Source of the DNA: Sphingopyxis bauzanensis
GTDB lineage: Bacteria > Pseudomonadota > Alphaproteobacteria > Sphingomonadales > Sphingomonadaceae
DNA: 64,000 nucleotides
Assembly (NCBI RefSeq): GCF_002205675.1
Contig: NZ_NISK01000002.1
Location: 496,001-560,000, forward strand
Direction of reading: 5' to 3'
Both the position numbers and the translations under genes were made by a program. Of this stretch, positions 16,170-25,192 are shown piece after piece. Position 1 is the first letter of the stretch. Each line of letters starts with the position of its first letter. The notes beneath the pieces are model-generated. The model was not told the origin of the DNA. It searched no databases and was given only the letters and a program-made list of their open reading frames with translations.

Positions 16170-16197
16170 ATAAGGGCGCCAGCTCTGCTGACGCCCC
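16170..16197 (-). terminator. Hairpin after the DUF3617 gene
   Basis: gggcgccagc (16174-16183) pairs with gctgacgccc (16187-16196) across a 3-base loop, allowing one G-U. It lies 27 bases past the DUF3617 stop on the minus strand, with only a short T-rich tail (TTATC). A modest terminator. Confidence 0.5.
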
Positions 16198-16222
16198 GAT
16201 CGATTGGCAACTAGTCCGTGGT

Positions 16223-16735
16223 TCAGGTCGTCGCCGGTGCCTTGCACGGGCCGGTGTGGGTGCTGGTCATCTGCATGACCATTTCCATGTCGCCGCCGGT
16301 CGGCACCTTGCCCTTGGTCGTGATCGTCACGTCGCTTTTCTTGGCCGCCATCGTGCCTGTCATCGCCATGTCGACCGTCTGCCCGTTGGCAGTACAGGTA
16401 CCGGCGATGTCGATCGTGCCGCCCGCAATGTCCTTTTTTGCCCAGGTGCATTCGCCACCATTGCCCGGACCTTTGGCGAGTTCGGCGGCGATATCTTCCT
16501 TATCGACCTGTTCCTGAGTCAGGCACTGGTCCATACCGCTGGCGCCTTCCATCATCTTTGACATGCCGTCCTTCATTTCGGGGGGCATGCCGGGGACTTC
16601 GAATTTCACCAGCTTGACATCGGTTTTCCAGTTGCCGGCCTCGCGCTTCACCGCACCGCCAGCATTTTCGCTTTTGCCGCAGCCCGACACCGCCAGGAGC
16701 GTGCCGACGGCTGCAATCGTCAAAATCTTTTTCAT
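16223..16735 (-). CDS. DUF3617 domain lipoprotein
   Basis: 170-residue predicted lipoprotein: signal MKKILTIAAVGTLLAVSGC with the lipobox VSGC, followed by a DUF3617 domain. Typical family features are the GNWKTDVKLVKFEVPGMPPE segment, paired cysteines (MDQCLTQEQ and GECTWAKKD), and GTCTANGQT. The function of this family is unknown; it is envelope-located. AGGAG lies about 8 bases before ATG 16735. Longer upstream frames lack a ribosome site and were rejected. It is divergent from uvrB across 88 bases. Confidence 0.87.
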   Translation of the reverse strand: MKKILTIAAVGTLLAVSGCGKSENAGGAVKREAGNWKTDVKLVKFEVPGMPPEMKDGMSKMMEGASGMDQCLTQEQVDKEDIAAELAKGPGNGGECTWAKKDIAGGTIDIAGTCTANGQTVDMAMTGTMAAKKSDVTITTKGKVPTGGDMEMVMQMTSTHTGPCKAPATT

Positions 16736-16823
16736 ACCCTGTCTCCTGTGACTAGCCGCTGCCTGCTCTGTGGCGGACTCATTGCGATTGTGGACCCGCC
16801 CCATCGATACCATATTGGCAACA

Positions 16824-19010
16824 ATGGCAATTCAGATTCGTACATCGCTCGATGAAATCGACACGGCGGAGGGCTATGTCCCGCACCGTCCCGCGCGCCC
16901 CGACAAGGTCGAAGGGGGCAAGCGTTTTGAACTGGTTAGCGACTATGAGCCCGCGGGCGATCAACCCACCGCGATCCGCGAACTGGTCGACACCGCGCTG
17001 ACCGGCGAACGCGATCAGGTGCTGCTCGGTGTCACCGGATCGGGCAAGACCTTTACGATGGCCAAGATGATCGAGGCGTTGCAGCGCCCGGCGCTGATCC
17101 TCGCCCCGAACAAAATCCTCGCGGCGCAGCTATACGGCGAGTTCAAGAGCTTCTTTCCGAACAATGCGGTCGAATATTTCGTCAGCTATTACGACTATTA
17201 CCAACCCGAGGCCTATGTGCCGCGGTCGGATACGTATATCGAGAAGGAAAGCTCGGTAAACGAGGCGATCGACCGCATGCGCCATTCGGCGACGCGCGCT
17301 TTGCTCGAACGCGACGATGTGATCATCGTGGCGTCGGTATCGTGCCTGTACGGAATCGGGTCGGTCGAGACTTATTCGGCGATGATCTTTGACCTCAAAA
17401 AGGGTCAGGTTGCCGACAATCGCGAGATCATTCGCAAGCTCGTCGCGCTCCAGTACAAGCGCAACGATCAAGCGTTCGCGCGCGGCAATTTCCGTGTCCG
17501 CGGCGACAATCTCGAAATCTTCCCGTCGCATTATGAGGATATGGCGTGGCGGATCAGTTTCTTCGGCGACGAGATCGAGGAAATCACCGAGTTCGACCCG
17601 CTGACCGGCAAGAAGATCGCGACGCTCAACCATGTCCGCATCTATGCCAACTCGCACTATGTGACACCGGGACCGACGCTCAAACAGGCGAGCGAAGCGA
17701 TCCGGCATGAGCTGACCGAGCGGTTGAAGGAGCTGGAGACCGAGGGCCGGCTGCTCGAAGCGCAGCGGCTCGAACAGCGCACCAATTTCGATCTCGAAAT
17801 GATCGCTGCGACGGGGAGCTGCGCGGGGATCGAGAATTACAGCCGCTTCCTGACCGGCCGCCTGCCCGGCGAACCCCCGCCAACCTTGTTTGAATATCTG
17901 CCCGACAATGCTTTGCTCTTCGTCGATGAAAGCCACCAGACGGTCCCGCAGATCGGCGCGATGTCGAAGGGCGATCATCGCCGCAAGATCACGCTGGCCG
18001 AATATGGCTTCCGCCTGCCGAGCTGCATCGATAACCGGCCCCTGCGCTTTGCCGAATGGGACATGATGCGGCCGCAGACGGTCAGCGTGTCGGCGACCCC
18101 CGGCACTTGGGAAATGGACCGCACGCAGGGCGTTTTCGCCGAGCAGGTGATCCGCCCCACCGGGCTGATCGACCCGCCGGTCGAGATCAAGCCGGTCGAG
18201 GAGCAGGTCGACGACCTGATCGTCGAGGCGAAAAAGACCGCCGCGGCGGGATACCGCACGCTGGTGACGACGCTGACCAAGCGCATGGCTGAGGATCTGA
18301 CCGAATTCCTTCACGAAGCGGGGATGAAGGTCCGCTATATGCACAGCGACATCGAGACGCTGGAGCGTATCGAGATCATCCGCGACCTACGGCTGGGCGT
18401 GTTCGACGTGCTGATCGGGATCAACCTGCTGCGCGAGGGGCTCGACATTCCCGAATGCGGGCTGGTCGCAATCCTCGACGCCGACAAGGAGGGGTTCCTG
18501 CGCAGCGAAACGTCGCTGGTGCAGACGATCGGCCGCGCCGCGCGCAACGTCGACGGCCGCGTCATCCTCTACGCCGACCGCATCACCGGCAGCATGGAAC
18601 GCGCGATGCGCGAAACCGACCGCCGCCGCGAAAAGCAGCGCGCCTACAACGAAGAACATGGCATCACCCCGACGACGATCAAACGCAACATCGGCGACAT
18701 CATCGCGCATGTCGCCTCGAAGGACGGCGTCGTCATCGACATCGGCGAGGACAAGCCAGCGCACATGGTCGGTCATAACCTGCGCGCGTACATCCAGGAT
18801 CTGGAGAAACGGATGCGCGATGCGGCGGCGGACCTGGAGTTCGAGGAAGCCGGCCGCCTGCGCGACGAAATCCGCAAGCTGGAAGCTGACGAGTTGGGGC
18901 TGCCCGCGGGCGAACAGGTCGCGCCGCGTGTCGGGCGCTCGAACGAGGGCAAGCCCGGCACGCGCAAGGGACGGTACGGGAAGCAGAGCAAGACCAAGTG
19001 GGGGCGATGA
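16824..19010 (+). CDS. uvrB: Excinuclease ABC subunit B
   Basis: 728-residue UvrB, the damage-verifying helicase-like subunit of nucleotide excision repair. Walker A GVTGSGKT is at 69-76; the beta-hairpin [20 protein letters not shown] follows, then helicase motifs ([36 protein letters not shown]) and a C-terminal UVR domain ([19 protein letters not shown]) that binds UvrC. Length is slightly above usual because of a basic tail. ATG 16824 was taken because the family start aligns there; no strong ribosome site is seen and TTG 16815 is possible. No LexA-type box was recognised upstream. Confidence 0.98.
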   Translation: MAIQIRTSLDEIDTAEGYVPHRPARPDKVEGGKRFELVSDYEPAGDQPTAIRELVDTALTGERDQVLLGVTGSGKTFTMAKMIEALQRPALILAPNKILAAQLYGEFKSFFPNNAVEYFVSYYDYYQPEAYVPRSDTYIEKESSVNEAIDRMRHSATRALLERDDVIIVASVSCLYGIGSVETYSAMIFDLKKGQVADNREIIRKLVALQYKRNDQAFARGNFRVRGDNLEIFPSHYEDMAWRISFFGDEIEEITEFDPLTGKKIATLNHVRIYANSHYVTPGPTLKQASEAIRHELTERLKELETEGRLLEAQRLEQRTNFDLEMIAATGSCAGIENYSRFLTGRLPGEPPPTLFEYLPDNALLFVDESHQTVPQIGAMSKGDHRRKITLAEYGFRLPSCIDNRPLRFAEWDMMRPQTVSVSATPGTWEMDRTQGVFAEQVIRPTGLIDPPVEIKPVEEQVDDLIVEAKKTAAAGYRTLVTTLTKRMAEDLTEFLHEAGMKVRYMHSDIETLERIEIIRDLRLGVFDVLIGINLLREGLDIPECGLVAILDADKEGFLRSETSLVQTIGRAARNVDGRVILYADRITGSMERAMRETDRRREKQRAYNEEHGITPTTIKRNIGDIIAHVASKDGVVIDIGEDKPAHMVGHNLRAYIQDLEKRMRDAAADLEFEEAGRLRDEIRKLEADELGLPAGEQVAPRVGRSNEGKPGTRKGRYGKQSKTKWGR

Positions 19011-19220
19011 TCGCGTCCATTTTGGACATAATCTTGGCATCGCCATCTAGCTGACGGCGGCAAAGCAAGGCAGACGCTGTTCTGGATGCGCTGGGTCTGC
19101 AACTCACAGCACAACGCAAAGCCGCGTAAACCCCCTTCGACGAAACCCCGCCTGGTACCGACAAGTAGCCTTGCCCCCTCCCCGCGTGCTGCATAGGGTT
19201 CGCGCGCAATCGGGGAGAAA

Positions 19221-20732
19221 ATGCTTATGAAATCGGGTCTTTCGCTTATCGCGCTGGCGCTTGCCGCTACCGCGCCTTCGGTCCTCTACGCGCAGGACAA
19301 ACCTGCCGATGATGCGACGGCCGAAAAGCCCGCCGATTACGAACCGCAGGTCCGCACCACCAAGCTCAGCGGCACCTTTGGCGGCCAGCGGATCAACTAT
19401 GCGGCGACGATTGGCGAGACGATCATCAAGAACAAGGACGGCGTTGCCGAGGTTGCCGTCGTTACCACTTCCTATGTCAAGGAACCGCGCGATCCCGGCC
19501 GCCCCGTGACTTTCCTGTTCAACGGCGGCCCCGGCTCCGGCACCGTGTGGTTGATGATGGGCGCGTTCGGGCCGAAGCGCGTCGCGATCCCCGGCACCGG
19601 GGTCGACGATGGCGCCCCGCCCTACCCCATCGTCGACAATCCCGACGCCTTGATGGACGTCACTGATGTGGTGTTCATCGACCCGCCCGGCACCGGTTTT
19701 TCGCACCTGATCGGCAAGGCCGACCCCAAGGAATATTATGGGGTGACGCAGGATGCGAAGCTGGTGGCCGAAGTCATCCGCCGCTGGCTGAACGACAATG
19801 GCCGCTGGAACAGCCCCAAATATCTGGGTGGTGAAAGCTATGGCACAACGCGCTCGGCGGCGGTCGCCAACCAGTTGATGAACGCGACCTACAACGACGT
19901 CGCGCTGAACGGCATCATCCTGATCTCGACCGTGCTCGATTTTGCCGCGGGGTCAGACACCGCAGGCAACGAGCTGTCGTTCATCACCAACCTGCCGTCG
20001 ATGGCGGTCACGGCGCTCTATCATGGCAAGGCCACCGGCACCTCGCCCGAAGCCTTTGCCGAGGAAGCGCGGCAATGGGCGATCGGCCCCTATGCGTCGG
20101 CGCTGCTCAAGGGGCAGAAGCTGCGGGGCGAGGAACGCGCCGCGATCCGCCGCGAGCTCGCGCGCTTCACCGGCCTGTCCGAAACCTATCTCGACAGCGC
20201 CGACCTGCGCGTCACCCCCGGCCGCTTCTACAAGGAGTTGCTACGCGATCGCGGGCTGACCGTTGGCCGTCTCGACAGCCGCTACACCGGAAAGGATTAT
20301 GACAGCGCGGGCGAGGAGCCCGACAACGACCCCAGCTTCTATGGCATCGACGCGAGCTATACCGCGGCGATCAACAGCTGGAGCCGCGACGGGCTGGGGT
20401 TCAAGACCGACCGCGAATATCAGTCGATCGGCAGCATCGGCGGCCAGTGGGACTGGCGCATCGGCGGCCGCGACACCAACGCCTACCTCAACGTCACGCC
20501 CTATATCGGGCAGGCACTGCGCGAAAATTCGGGGCTAAAAGTGCTCGTCGCGCAGGGCTATTATGATTTCGCCACTCCGTTTTTCGCCGCCGAATATGCG
20601 CTGTCACGCACCGGCATCCCGCAGGACCGGATCAGCTACACCTATTATGGCGCGGGCCATATGATGTATATCCGCGACGAGGATCGCAGCAAATTGTCGG
20701 CGGATATTCGCGCGTTTATCCGGGCGCGGTAG
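19221..20732 (+). CDS. S10 family serine carboxypeptidase-like protein
   Basis: 503-residue exported serine carboxypeptidase family protein. A signal peptide (MKSGLSLIALALAATAPSVL, ending near YAQD) is followed by the S10 landmarks: FNGGPGSGTVWLMMGAFGP oxyanion region, DPPGTGFS, the nucleophile S206 in GGESYGTTR, an Asp near YYDFATPF and His480 in YGAGHMMY. It probably acts in the periplasm or is secreted. Two starts share the ribosome site GGGGAG: ATG 19221 (4 bases) and ATG 19227 (10 bases). A strong terminator follows, so it is a single-gene unit. Confidence 0.93.
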   Translation: MLMKSGLSLIALALAATAPSVLYAQDKPADDATAEKPADYEPQVRTTKLSGTFGGQRINYAATIGETIIKNKDGVAEVAVVTTSYVKEPRDPGRPVTFLFNGGPGSGTVWLMMGAFGPKRVAIPGTGVDDGAPPYPIVDNPDALMDVTDVVFIDPPGTGFSHLIGKADPKEYYGVTQDAKLVAEVIRRWLNDNGRWNSPKYLGGESYGTTRSAAVANQLMNATYNDVALNGIILISTVLDFAAGSDTAGNELSFITNLPSMAVTALYHGKATGTSPEAFAEEARQWAIGPYASALLKGQKLRGEERAAIRRELARFTGLSETYLDSADLRVTPGRFYKELLRDRGLTVGRLDSRYTGKDYDSAGEEPDNDPSFYGIDASYTAAINSWSRDGLGFKTDREYQSIGSIGGQWDWRIGGRDTNAYLNVTPYIGQALRENSGLKVLVAQGYYDFATPFFAAEYALSRTGIPQDRISYTYYGAGHMMYIRDEDRSKLSADIRAFIRAR

Positions 20733-20738
20733 CTATGT

Positions 20739-20765
20739 AGGGGCGCCCGCGGGCGCCCCTTTTTC
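20739..20765 (+). terminator. Rho-independent terminator after the S10 peptidase gene
   Basis: aggggcgccc (20739-20748) pairs with gggcgcccct (20751-20760), followed by a T-rich tail (ttttcttt). It lies 7 bases past the stop and may also serve the convergent gene at 20767. Confidence 0.85.
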
Positions 20766-20766
20766 T

Positions 20767-21204
20767 TTAGCGAAGAATGCCCTCCGCCTTCATAGCGCGA
20801 GCATAAAAGAGCAGCGCGAGCATGATCACCCATATGGTGAGCGTCACATAGAGCGCGACATTCTGAAAGAGCTCGCGGGTGGTCTCACCTTGCAGAACAT
20901 GCTGATACAGCGTCGATCCGGCGAGCCCGATTATCGACAAAATAAAAGCCGTCACGGCGTGGCGCGACCGCATCAGCAACAACAGTGATCCGATAAAAGC
21001 GCCGAAGCCGCCGAGCGCCCAAAAGGCATCGGCCCACAGCGGCGCGCCAAGGATGAAGCTGCGCTGGGCCGCGGTCAACGGCGAGAGCCAGAATTCATTC
21101 TGCATATTGGTCAATGTGAAGTCGGCGACCGGAAACGCATTAATCAGCAAAGATACGACCCCGACCACCCAAAGGTGCCACGGCGTTTTGACGACATCAG
21201 TCAT
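20767..21204 (-). CDS. Conserved membrane protein, four predicted helices, function unknown
   Basis: 145-residue hydrophobic protein with four clear membrane segments (about 12-32, 58-78, 85-105 and 115-138). The loop between helices 1 and 2 contains LTNMQNEFWLSPLTAAQRSF. No named domain is recognised; similar small proteins of unknown function occur in sphingomonads (from memory). It faces the NRDE gene divergently and converges on the S10 peptidase terminator. The start ATG 21204 has GGGAGGGAGAC upstream on the minus strand, a good ribosome site. Confidence 0.75.
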   Translation of the reverse strand: MTDVVKTPWHLWVVGVVSLLINAFPVADFTLTNMQNEFWLSPLTAAQRSFILGAPLWADAFWALGGFGAFIGSLLLLMRSRHAVTAFILSIIGLAGSTLYQHVLQGETTRELFQNVALYVTLTIWVIMLALLFYARAMKAEGILR

Positions 21205-21338
21205 ATTTGTCTCCCTCCCCAGAAAGATGGCGCAAGGCTAACATTTTTTCTCGTAGCGATCAATGCAGTGATATATCTTAATAATACAGTTAAGATCGAT
21301 GGCTTGGCAAAGTCGAGGGAAGCCGCAATAGCGGCAGC

Positions 21339-22037
21339 ATGTGCGTCGTCGCCCTCGCCTGGCAGATTCATGCCGACTGGCCGCTGATCCTGATCGGCAA
21401 CCGCGACGAGTTTCATGCGCGGCCCGCCGCGCCGCTTGCCGAATGGGACGGGGGCAGTGGGATCGTCGCGGGGCGTGATTTGTTGGCGGGAGGCACCTGG
21501 CTTGGCGCGCATCCGGCGAGCGGGCGGATCGTTGTCGTGACCAATGTGCGCGGCGCGCTACCCGATCCGGCCAAGGAATCGCGCGGGGCGCTGGTGGTGG
21601 ATTTGTTGCGCGGCGATGGCCGTTTTGCCGATCCGGTCGTGACCGACCTCGACCGCTTTAACGCCTTCAACCTGTTTGCGATCGGCGGTGGCGAAGCGCA
21701 GCTGCTCACCAATCGATCGGAGGCCGCGATCATGACGCTTGGCGCAGGCATACACGCGCTTGCCAACGAGCCGATCGATCAGCCCTGCCCCCGCGCCGAG
21801 CGCCTGCGCGCCGCACTGGCGGCGGTGGTCAAAGCGCGCACTGACCCCCAAGGCCTGCTCGACACACTGACCGCCGAGGGCAATCCGGCGCTGTTCCTGC
21901 GCGGCGACGTCTATGGCACCCGCGCGTCAACGCTGATTGCGGTGGGAGCGGATGGGAACGGGCAGATCATCGAACGCCGATACGAAGCGGGCGGCCGCCC
22001 CGTTGGAACGACCGCCCTGCAATTTCGTATTGGCTGA
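21339..22037 (+). CDS. NRDE family protein (TANGO2-like)
   Basis: 232-residue NRDE-domain protein. The N-terminal MC start with Cys2 and the signature IGNRDEFHARPAAPLAEW are characteristic, followed by GGTWLGAHPASGRIVVVTN. Eukaryotic TANGO2 affects Golgi organisation and heme or lipid handling; Ntn-hydrolase ancestry with a catalytic Cys2 has been proposed. The bacterial role is not established. Start fixed by Cys2. No strong ribosome site. It converges on infC with a short palindromic repeat between them. Confidence 0.9.
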   Translation: MCVVALAWQIHADWPLILIGNRDEFHARPAAPLAEWDGGSGIVAGRDLLAGGTWLGAHPASGRIVVVTNVRGALPDPAKESRGALVVDLLRGDGRFADPVVTDLDRFNAFNLFAIGGGEAQLLTNRSEAAIMTLGAGIHALANEPIDQPCPRAERLRAALAAVVKARTDPQGLLDTLTAEGNPALFLRGDVYGTRASTLIAVGADGNGQIIERRYEAGGRPVGTTALQFRIG

Positions 22038-22044
22038 ACATACC

Positions 22045-22070
22045 GTCGCCCCCGCGAAGGCGGGCGACCA
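22045..22070. repeat. Short palindromic repeat between NRDE gene and infC
   Basis: gtcgcccccgcgaaggcgggcgac is a near-perfect palindrome, a shortened copy of the repeat at 8807-8882 and 51051-51143. It lies between two convergent genes and could act as a weak bidirectional terminator. Confidence 0.6.
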
Positions 22071-22075
22071 AGTAG

Positions 22076-22624
22076 CTATTTCGGCGCGATGACCATCAGC
22101 ATCTGGCGGCCTTCGGTGCGCGGATGCGCCTCGACCTTCGCGATTTCCGACGTCAGTTCCGCGACGCGCTGCAGCACATTCAGGCCAAGCTGGGTGTGGC
22201 TCATTTCGCGGCCGCGGAAACGCATGGTCATCTTGACCTTGTCACCTTCGCCCAAAAAGTCGAACACCTTGCGCATCTTCACATCGAAATCATGATCGTC
22301 GATATTCGGACGCATCTTGATCTCTTTGATTTCCTGCGTCTTCTGGCTCTTGCGTGCCAGATTCGCCTTTTTCTGGGCTTCGTACTTGAATTTGCCCACA
22401 TCGAGGAATTTGCACACCGGCGGATCGGCGTTCGGGGACACTTCGACCAGGTCCATGCCCACGGAAGCGGCCTGCTCGATCGCTTCGGCGGTCAGCATCA
22501 CGCCCAGATTTTCGCCTTCCTCGTCGATCACGCGGACCTTCGGAGAAGCGATGAATTCATTGTATCGCGGGCCGTTTTTCGGCGGCATCGGCGCCATCGG
22601 GCGGCGAGTCGTGGGCGGTGGTAT
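22076..22624 (-). CDS. infC: Translation initiation factor IF-3, apparently starting at ATA
   Basis: IF-3 binds the 30S subunit, prevents premature 50S joining and proofreads initiator tRNA selection. The N-domain holds GPRYNEFIASPKVRVIDEEG and the linker and C-domain hold KANLARKSQKTQEIKEIKMR and MTMRFRGREMSH. ATG 22597 gives 173 residues but has no ribosome site. ATA at 22624-22622, in frame, is preceded 8 bases upstream by AGGAG (22637-22633), giving 182 residues starting MPPPTTRRPM. In other bacteria infC uses rare AUU, AUC or AUA codons that IF-3 discriminates against, giving autoregulation. The start assignment is inference; the gene identity is certain. Confidence 0.95.
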   Translation of the reverse strand: MPPPTTRRPMAPMPPKNGPRYNEFIASPKVRVIDEEGENLGVMLTAEAIEQAASVGMDLVEVSPNADPPVCKFLDVGKFKYEAQKKANLARKSQKTQEIKEIKMRPNIDDHDFDVKMRKVFDFLGEGDKVKMTMRFRGREMSHTQLGLNVLQRVAELTSEIAKVEAHPRTEGRQMLMVIAPK

Positions 22625-22632
22625 AGCTGTAT

Positions 22633-22637
22633 CTCCT
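22633..22637 (-). promoter_or_regulatory. Ribosome binding site supporting the ATA start of infC
   Basis: AGGAG on the minus strand with an 8-base spacer to ATA (22624). No comparable site precedes the internal ATG codons at 22597 or 22588. Confidence 0.6.
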
Positions 22638-22776
22638 GATCGTGGACGGGTGGCGTGCGGAATCAGCGCGATATACGCACGCCATGCTCATATAGTGAAC
22701 GCGCGCGCGCCGTAAAGGCCGCGCGTGGCATGAAGGTGACGCTTTTCGACCGACTGTGGCGGTCAGGCCACGCCGA

Positions 22777-23991
22777 TCACCATTTGGTCGGCGCTGGATC
22801 GACGACGCGGAAACCGCCGGCGCCGATCTCGCTGACCTCAAGCGCGCGCTGGGCAATGCCGCGATTGTTGAAGCGGAAAATGCCGTCGATGCCGCCAAAA
22901 CCGTCCGCCGCGAGCAGCTTGTTCACCGGAAAGCTCGTCCCGGGTTTCCAGTCGCGCGAAATGCGAACGGTCAGCAGCACCGAGTCGTAGCCCAGGCTGG
23001 AAAGTCGATAGGGTGCCCGGCCGAAACGGGTGCGGTATTTGGTCGCGAGCTGGCCATAGAGGCCGTCGGAAACGCTGGCGAACCACGAGCCACGCATCAC
23101 CGCGCTGGTGCCGAGCGACGCGTCGGTGTTCCACAATTCGGTGCCGAGGATCTGGGTTTGCCCGCTCCCCTTGATCACCGGCACCGCGCGAATTGCATTG
23201 CCGCCGCTGTCGGCGATCAGGACCGCATCGATCGCGCCGGCATTGGCGATCCGCCGTGCTGCGCCGGTCAGCGCGGTCGCGCTGCGGTCATAGCTTTCGA
23301 CCGCGACCAGCGTCCCGCCCGCCGCGCTCACTGCGGAACGAAAGGCGGCTCCCGAACGATCGCCGTAGATATTCTTCGGCACCAGCGCGCCAAAGCGCTG
23401 ATGCCCCTTGCCGCGCGCAAAGGCGACGACGCGTTCGACCGACTGACCGGGAACAAAGCCCATGATGAAGACGCCGTTGCCCGCAACGCTGCTGTCGTTC
23501 GAGAAGCTAAGCACGGGCACTTTTGCGTCGCGCGCGATCGGTGCGACCGCGGTGACATCTTCACTGAGCAGCGGACCGAGGATCAGTCGGTTGCCGTCGG
23601 CCACGGCCTGCCGCGCCGCCGCCGCCGCGCCGAGCGCGGTGTCATAGGTGGTGATACGAACGCGCTCGGTGCGCGAGTCGAGCAGCGCCAGCGTCGTCGC
23701 ATTGGCGATCGCGGTGCCGACGTCGGCGTTGGGGCCGGTCTGCGGCACCAGCAGCGCAACGCGGTGGCGATCGGTATCGGTCGGCAGGCCGGGACCGACA
23801 TTGTCGGTCGGGGTTTCGGGCGGCGGCGGTGTCGCCGGTCCACCGGTTTTCGGGACGACCTGACACGCGGCGAGCAACCCCGCCATCGCCACTGCACCGA
23901 GTCCGCGCAGCATTTGCCGCCGCGGCGACGCATAAGCTTGGCGCTCGGCAGCAGTTTCTGCCATTTTCGGCGTCATGCCAGATTCGACCAT
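22777..23991 (-). CDS. Penicillin-binding protein activator-like lipoprotein (LpoA / YraM family)
   Basis: 404-residue lipoprotein. A twin-arginine-like basic start (SPRRQMLRGLGAVAMAGLLA) leads to the lipobox LAAC (Cys43) and a proline-rich linker. The rest is a type 1 periplasmic-binding fold: HRVALLVPQTGPNADVGTAI and later FGALVPKNIYGDRSGAAF. E. coli LpoA activates PBP1A from the outer membrane through its C-terminal domain of this fold. The setting supports this: rsmI and yraN lie divergently next to it, as in the yraL-yraM-yraN cluster. ATG 23991 has GGGAGA upstream, so its 5' end overlaps the divergent rsmI start by 17 bases. Confidence 0.85.
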   Translation of the reverse strand: MVESGMTPKMAETAAERQAYASPRRQMLRGLGAVAMAGLLAACQVVPKTGGPATPPPPETPTDNVGPGLPTDTDRHRVALLVPQTGPNADVGTAIANATTLALLDSRTERVRITTYDTALGAAAAARQAVADGNRLILGPLLSEDVTAVAPIARDAKVPVLSFSNDSSVAGNGVFIMGFVPGQSVERVVAFARGKGHQRFGALVPKNIYGDRSGAAFRSAVSAAGGTLVAVESYDRSATALTGAARRIANAGAIDAVLIADSGGNAIRAVPVIKGSGQTQILGTELWNTDASLGTSAVMRGSWFASVSDGLYGQLATKYRTRFGRAPYRLSSLGYDSVLLTVRISRDWKPGTSFPVNKLLAADGFGGIDGIFRFNNRGIAQRALEVSEIGAGGFRVVDPAPTKW

Positions 23992-24835
23992 CTCAAATTC
24001 TCCCTTGCCCGGTCTCTATATCGTCGCGACCCCCATCGGCAACCTCGGCGACATCACCGCACGCGCCGGGGCGATGTTGGCACGCGCCGACCTGATCGCG
24101 GCAGAAGATACCCGGGTGACCGCCAAGCTGTTGTCGCATCTGGGTTTGCGCGTGCCGATGACCCCTTATCACGATCACAGCGACGAACGGACGCGCGCGG
24201 CGCTGGTGGCGCGGATGGCCGACGAAATTGTCGTTTTGGTGTCTGACGCGGGCACCCCGCTGATTTCGGACCCCGGATACAAGCTGGTTCGGGACGCGCG
24301 CGCCGCCGGGCGGCACGTCGCCACCCTGCCCGGCCCCTGCGCCGCGATCGCGGCGATCACGCTGTCGGGGCTGCCCAGCGACCGGTTTCTGTTTGCCGGC
24401 TTTCTGCCGTCAAAAGCCAAGGCCCGCGCTGACACGCTCGCCGAGTTTGCCGGCCTGCGCGCCACGCTGGTGTTTTACGAGAGCGGACCGCGTCTCGCCT
24501 CGGCGCTCGCCGCGATGGCCGAGGGGCTCGGCGACCGCGAGGCGGCCGTCGCGCGCGAGATCAGCAAGATGTTCGAGGAATGCGTCACCGGCACGTTGAC
24601 CGAACTCGCCGCCCGCTATGCCGACGTGCCGCCAAAGGGCGAGATCGTCGTCGTGGTCGGCCCGCCGGGCGAAGCCGCGATCGAACAGGCCGACGACGCG
24701 ACGCTCGACACCGCGCTGCGCGAGGCGATGGCCGACAAGCCGGTTGCACAAGCCGCGAAAGCGGTCGCCAAGCGCTTCGGGCTCGATCGCCACGACATTT
24801 ATGCGCGCGCCCTGACGCTGAAGAATGCCGATTGA
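23975..24835 (+). CDS. rsmI: 16S rRNA (cytidine(1402)-2'-O)-methyltransferase
   Basis: 286-residue RsmI, which methylates the 2'-O of C1402 in the ribosomal decoding centre using S-adenosylmethionine. Tetrapyrrole-methylase-type motifs are clear: LYIVATPIGNLGDITARA, AEDTRVTAKLLSHLG, VLVSDAGTPLISDPGYKLV, and LPGPCAAIAAITLSGLP. ATG 23975 overlaps the divergent LpoA-like start; TTG 24005 would shorten it by 10 residues and is possible. Its stop overlaps the TTG start of yraN (TTGA), indicating coupling. Confidence 0.97.
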   Translation: MPDSTISNSPLPGLYIVATPIGNLGDITARAGAMLARADLIAAEDTRVTAKLLSHLGLRVPMTPYHDHSDERTRAALVARMADEIVVLVSDAGTPLISDPGYKLVRDARAAGRHVATLPGPCAAIAAITLSGLPSDRFLFAGFLPSKAKARADTLAEFAGLRATLVFYESGPRLASALAAMAEGLGDREAAVAREISKMFEECVTGTLTELAARYADVPPKGEIVVVVGPPGEAAIEQADDATLDTALREAMADKPVAQAAKAVAKRFGLDRHDIYARALTLKNAD

Positions 24836-25182
24836 AGCGCGCGGCAGCCGAAGCCCGCGGCCGCGAGGCGGAGCGCCGCGCGGCATGGTGGCTGCGCCTC
24901 AACGGCTGGCGCATCTTGGGCGAGCGATTGCGCGTCGCGGCATGCGAAGTCGCCCTGGTCGCACGGCGCGGCCGCATAGTCGTTTTCAGCGCGGTGACTT
25001 GGCGCGAACGGCCCGAAGACCTCGATCTGGCGATCGATCAATATCGTCTGCGCCGTGTCGCGGCGGCGGCAGAAATGCTCGCCTCACGCTTTGCCCGACC
25101 GCAGGACGATATCCGCATCGATGTGATGCGCCTTGCGCCCGGGCGCCTGCCACGCCATCTGGTCGACGTCTGGCAACCCTGA
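24832..25182 (+). CDS. yraN: YraN / UPF0102 family protein with degenerate nuclease signature
   Basis: 116-residue UPF0102 protein. The family has an endonuclease-like PD-(D/E)XK fold with a conserved GEIDLI strand and VEVK strand. Here the corresponding segments are CEVALVARRG and FSAVTWRE: the Asp has become Ala, the Glu of EVK has become Ala, and the Lys has become Thr. The C-terminal half (LDLAIDQYRLRRVAAAAEML, then DDIRIDVMRLAPGRLPRHL) is well conserved. So the fold is probably kept but metal-dependent nuclease chemistry looks lost. TTG 24832 overlaps the rsmI stop. gshB follows closely. The order rsmI-yraN-gshB supports the identification. Confidence 0.85.
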   Translation: MKRAAAEARGREAERRAAWWLRLNGWRILGERLRVAACEVALVARRGRIVVFSAVTWRERPEDLDLAIDQYRLRRVAAAAEMLASRFARPQDDIRIDVMRLAPGRLPRHLVDVWQP

Positions 25183-25192
25183 GGAATATCGA

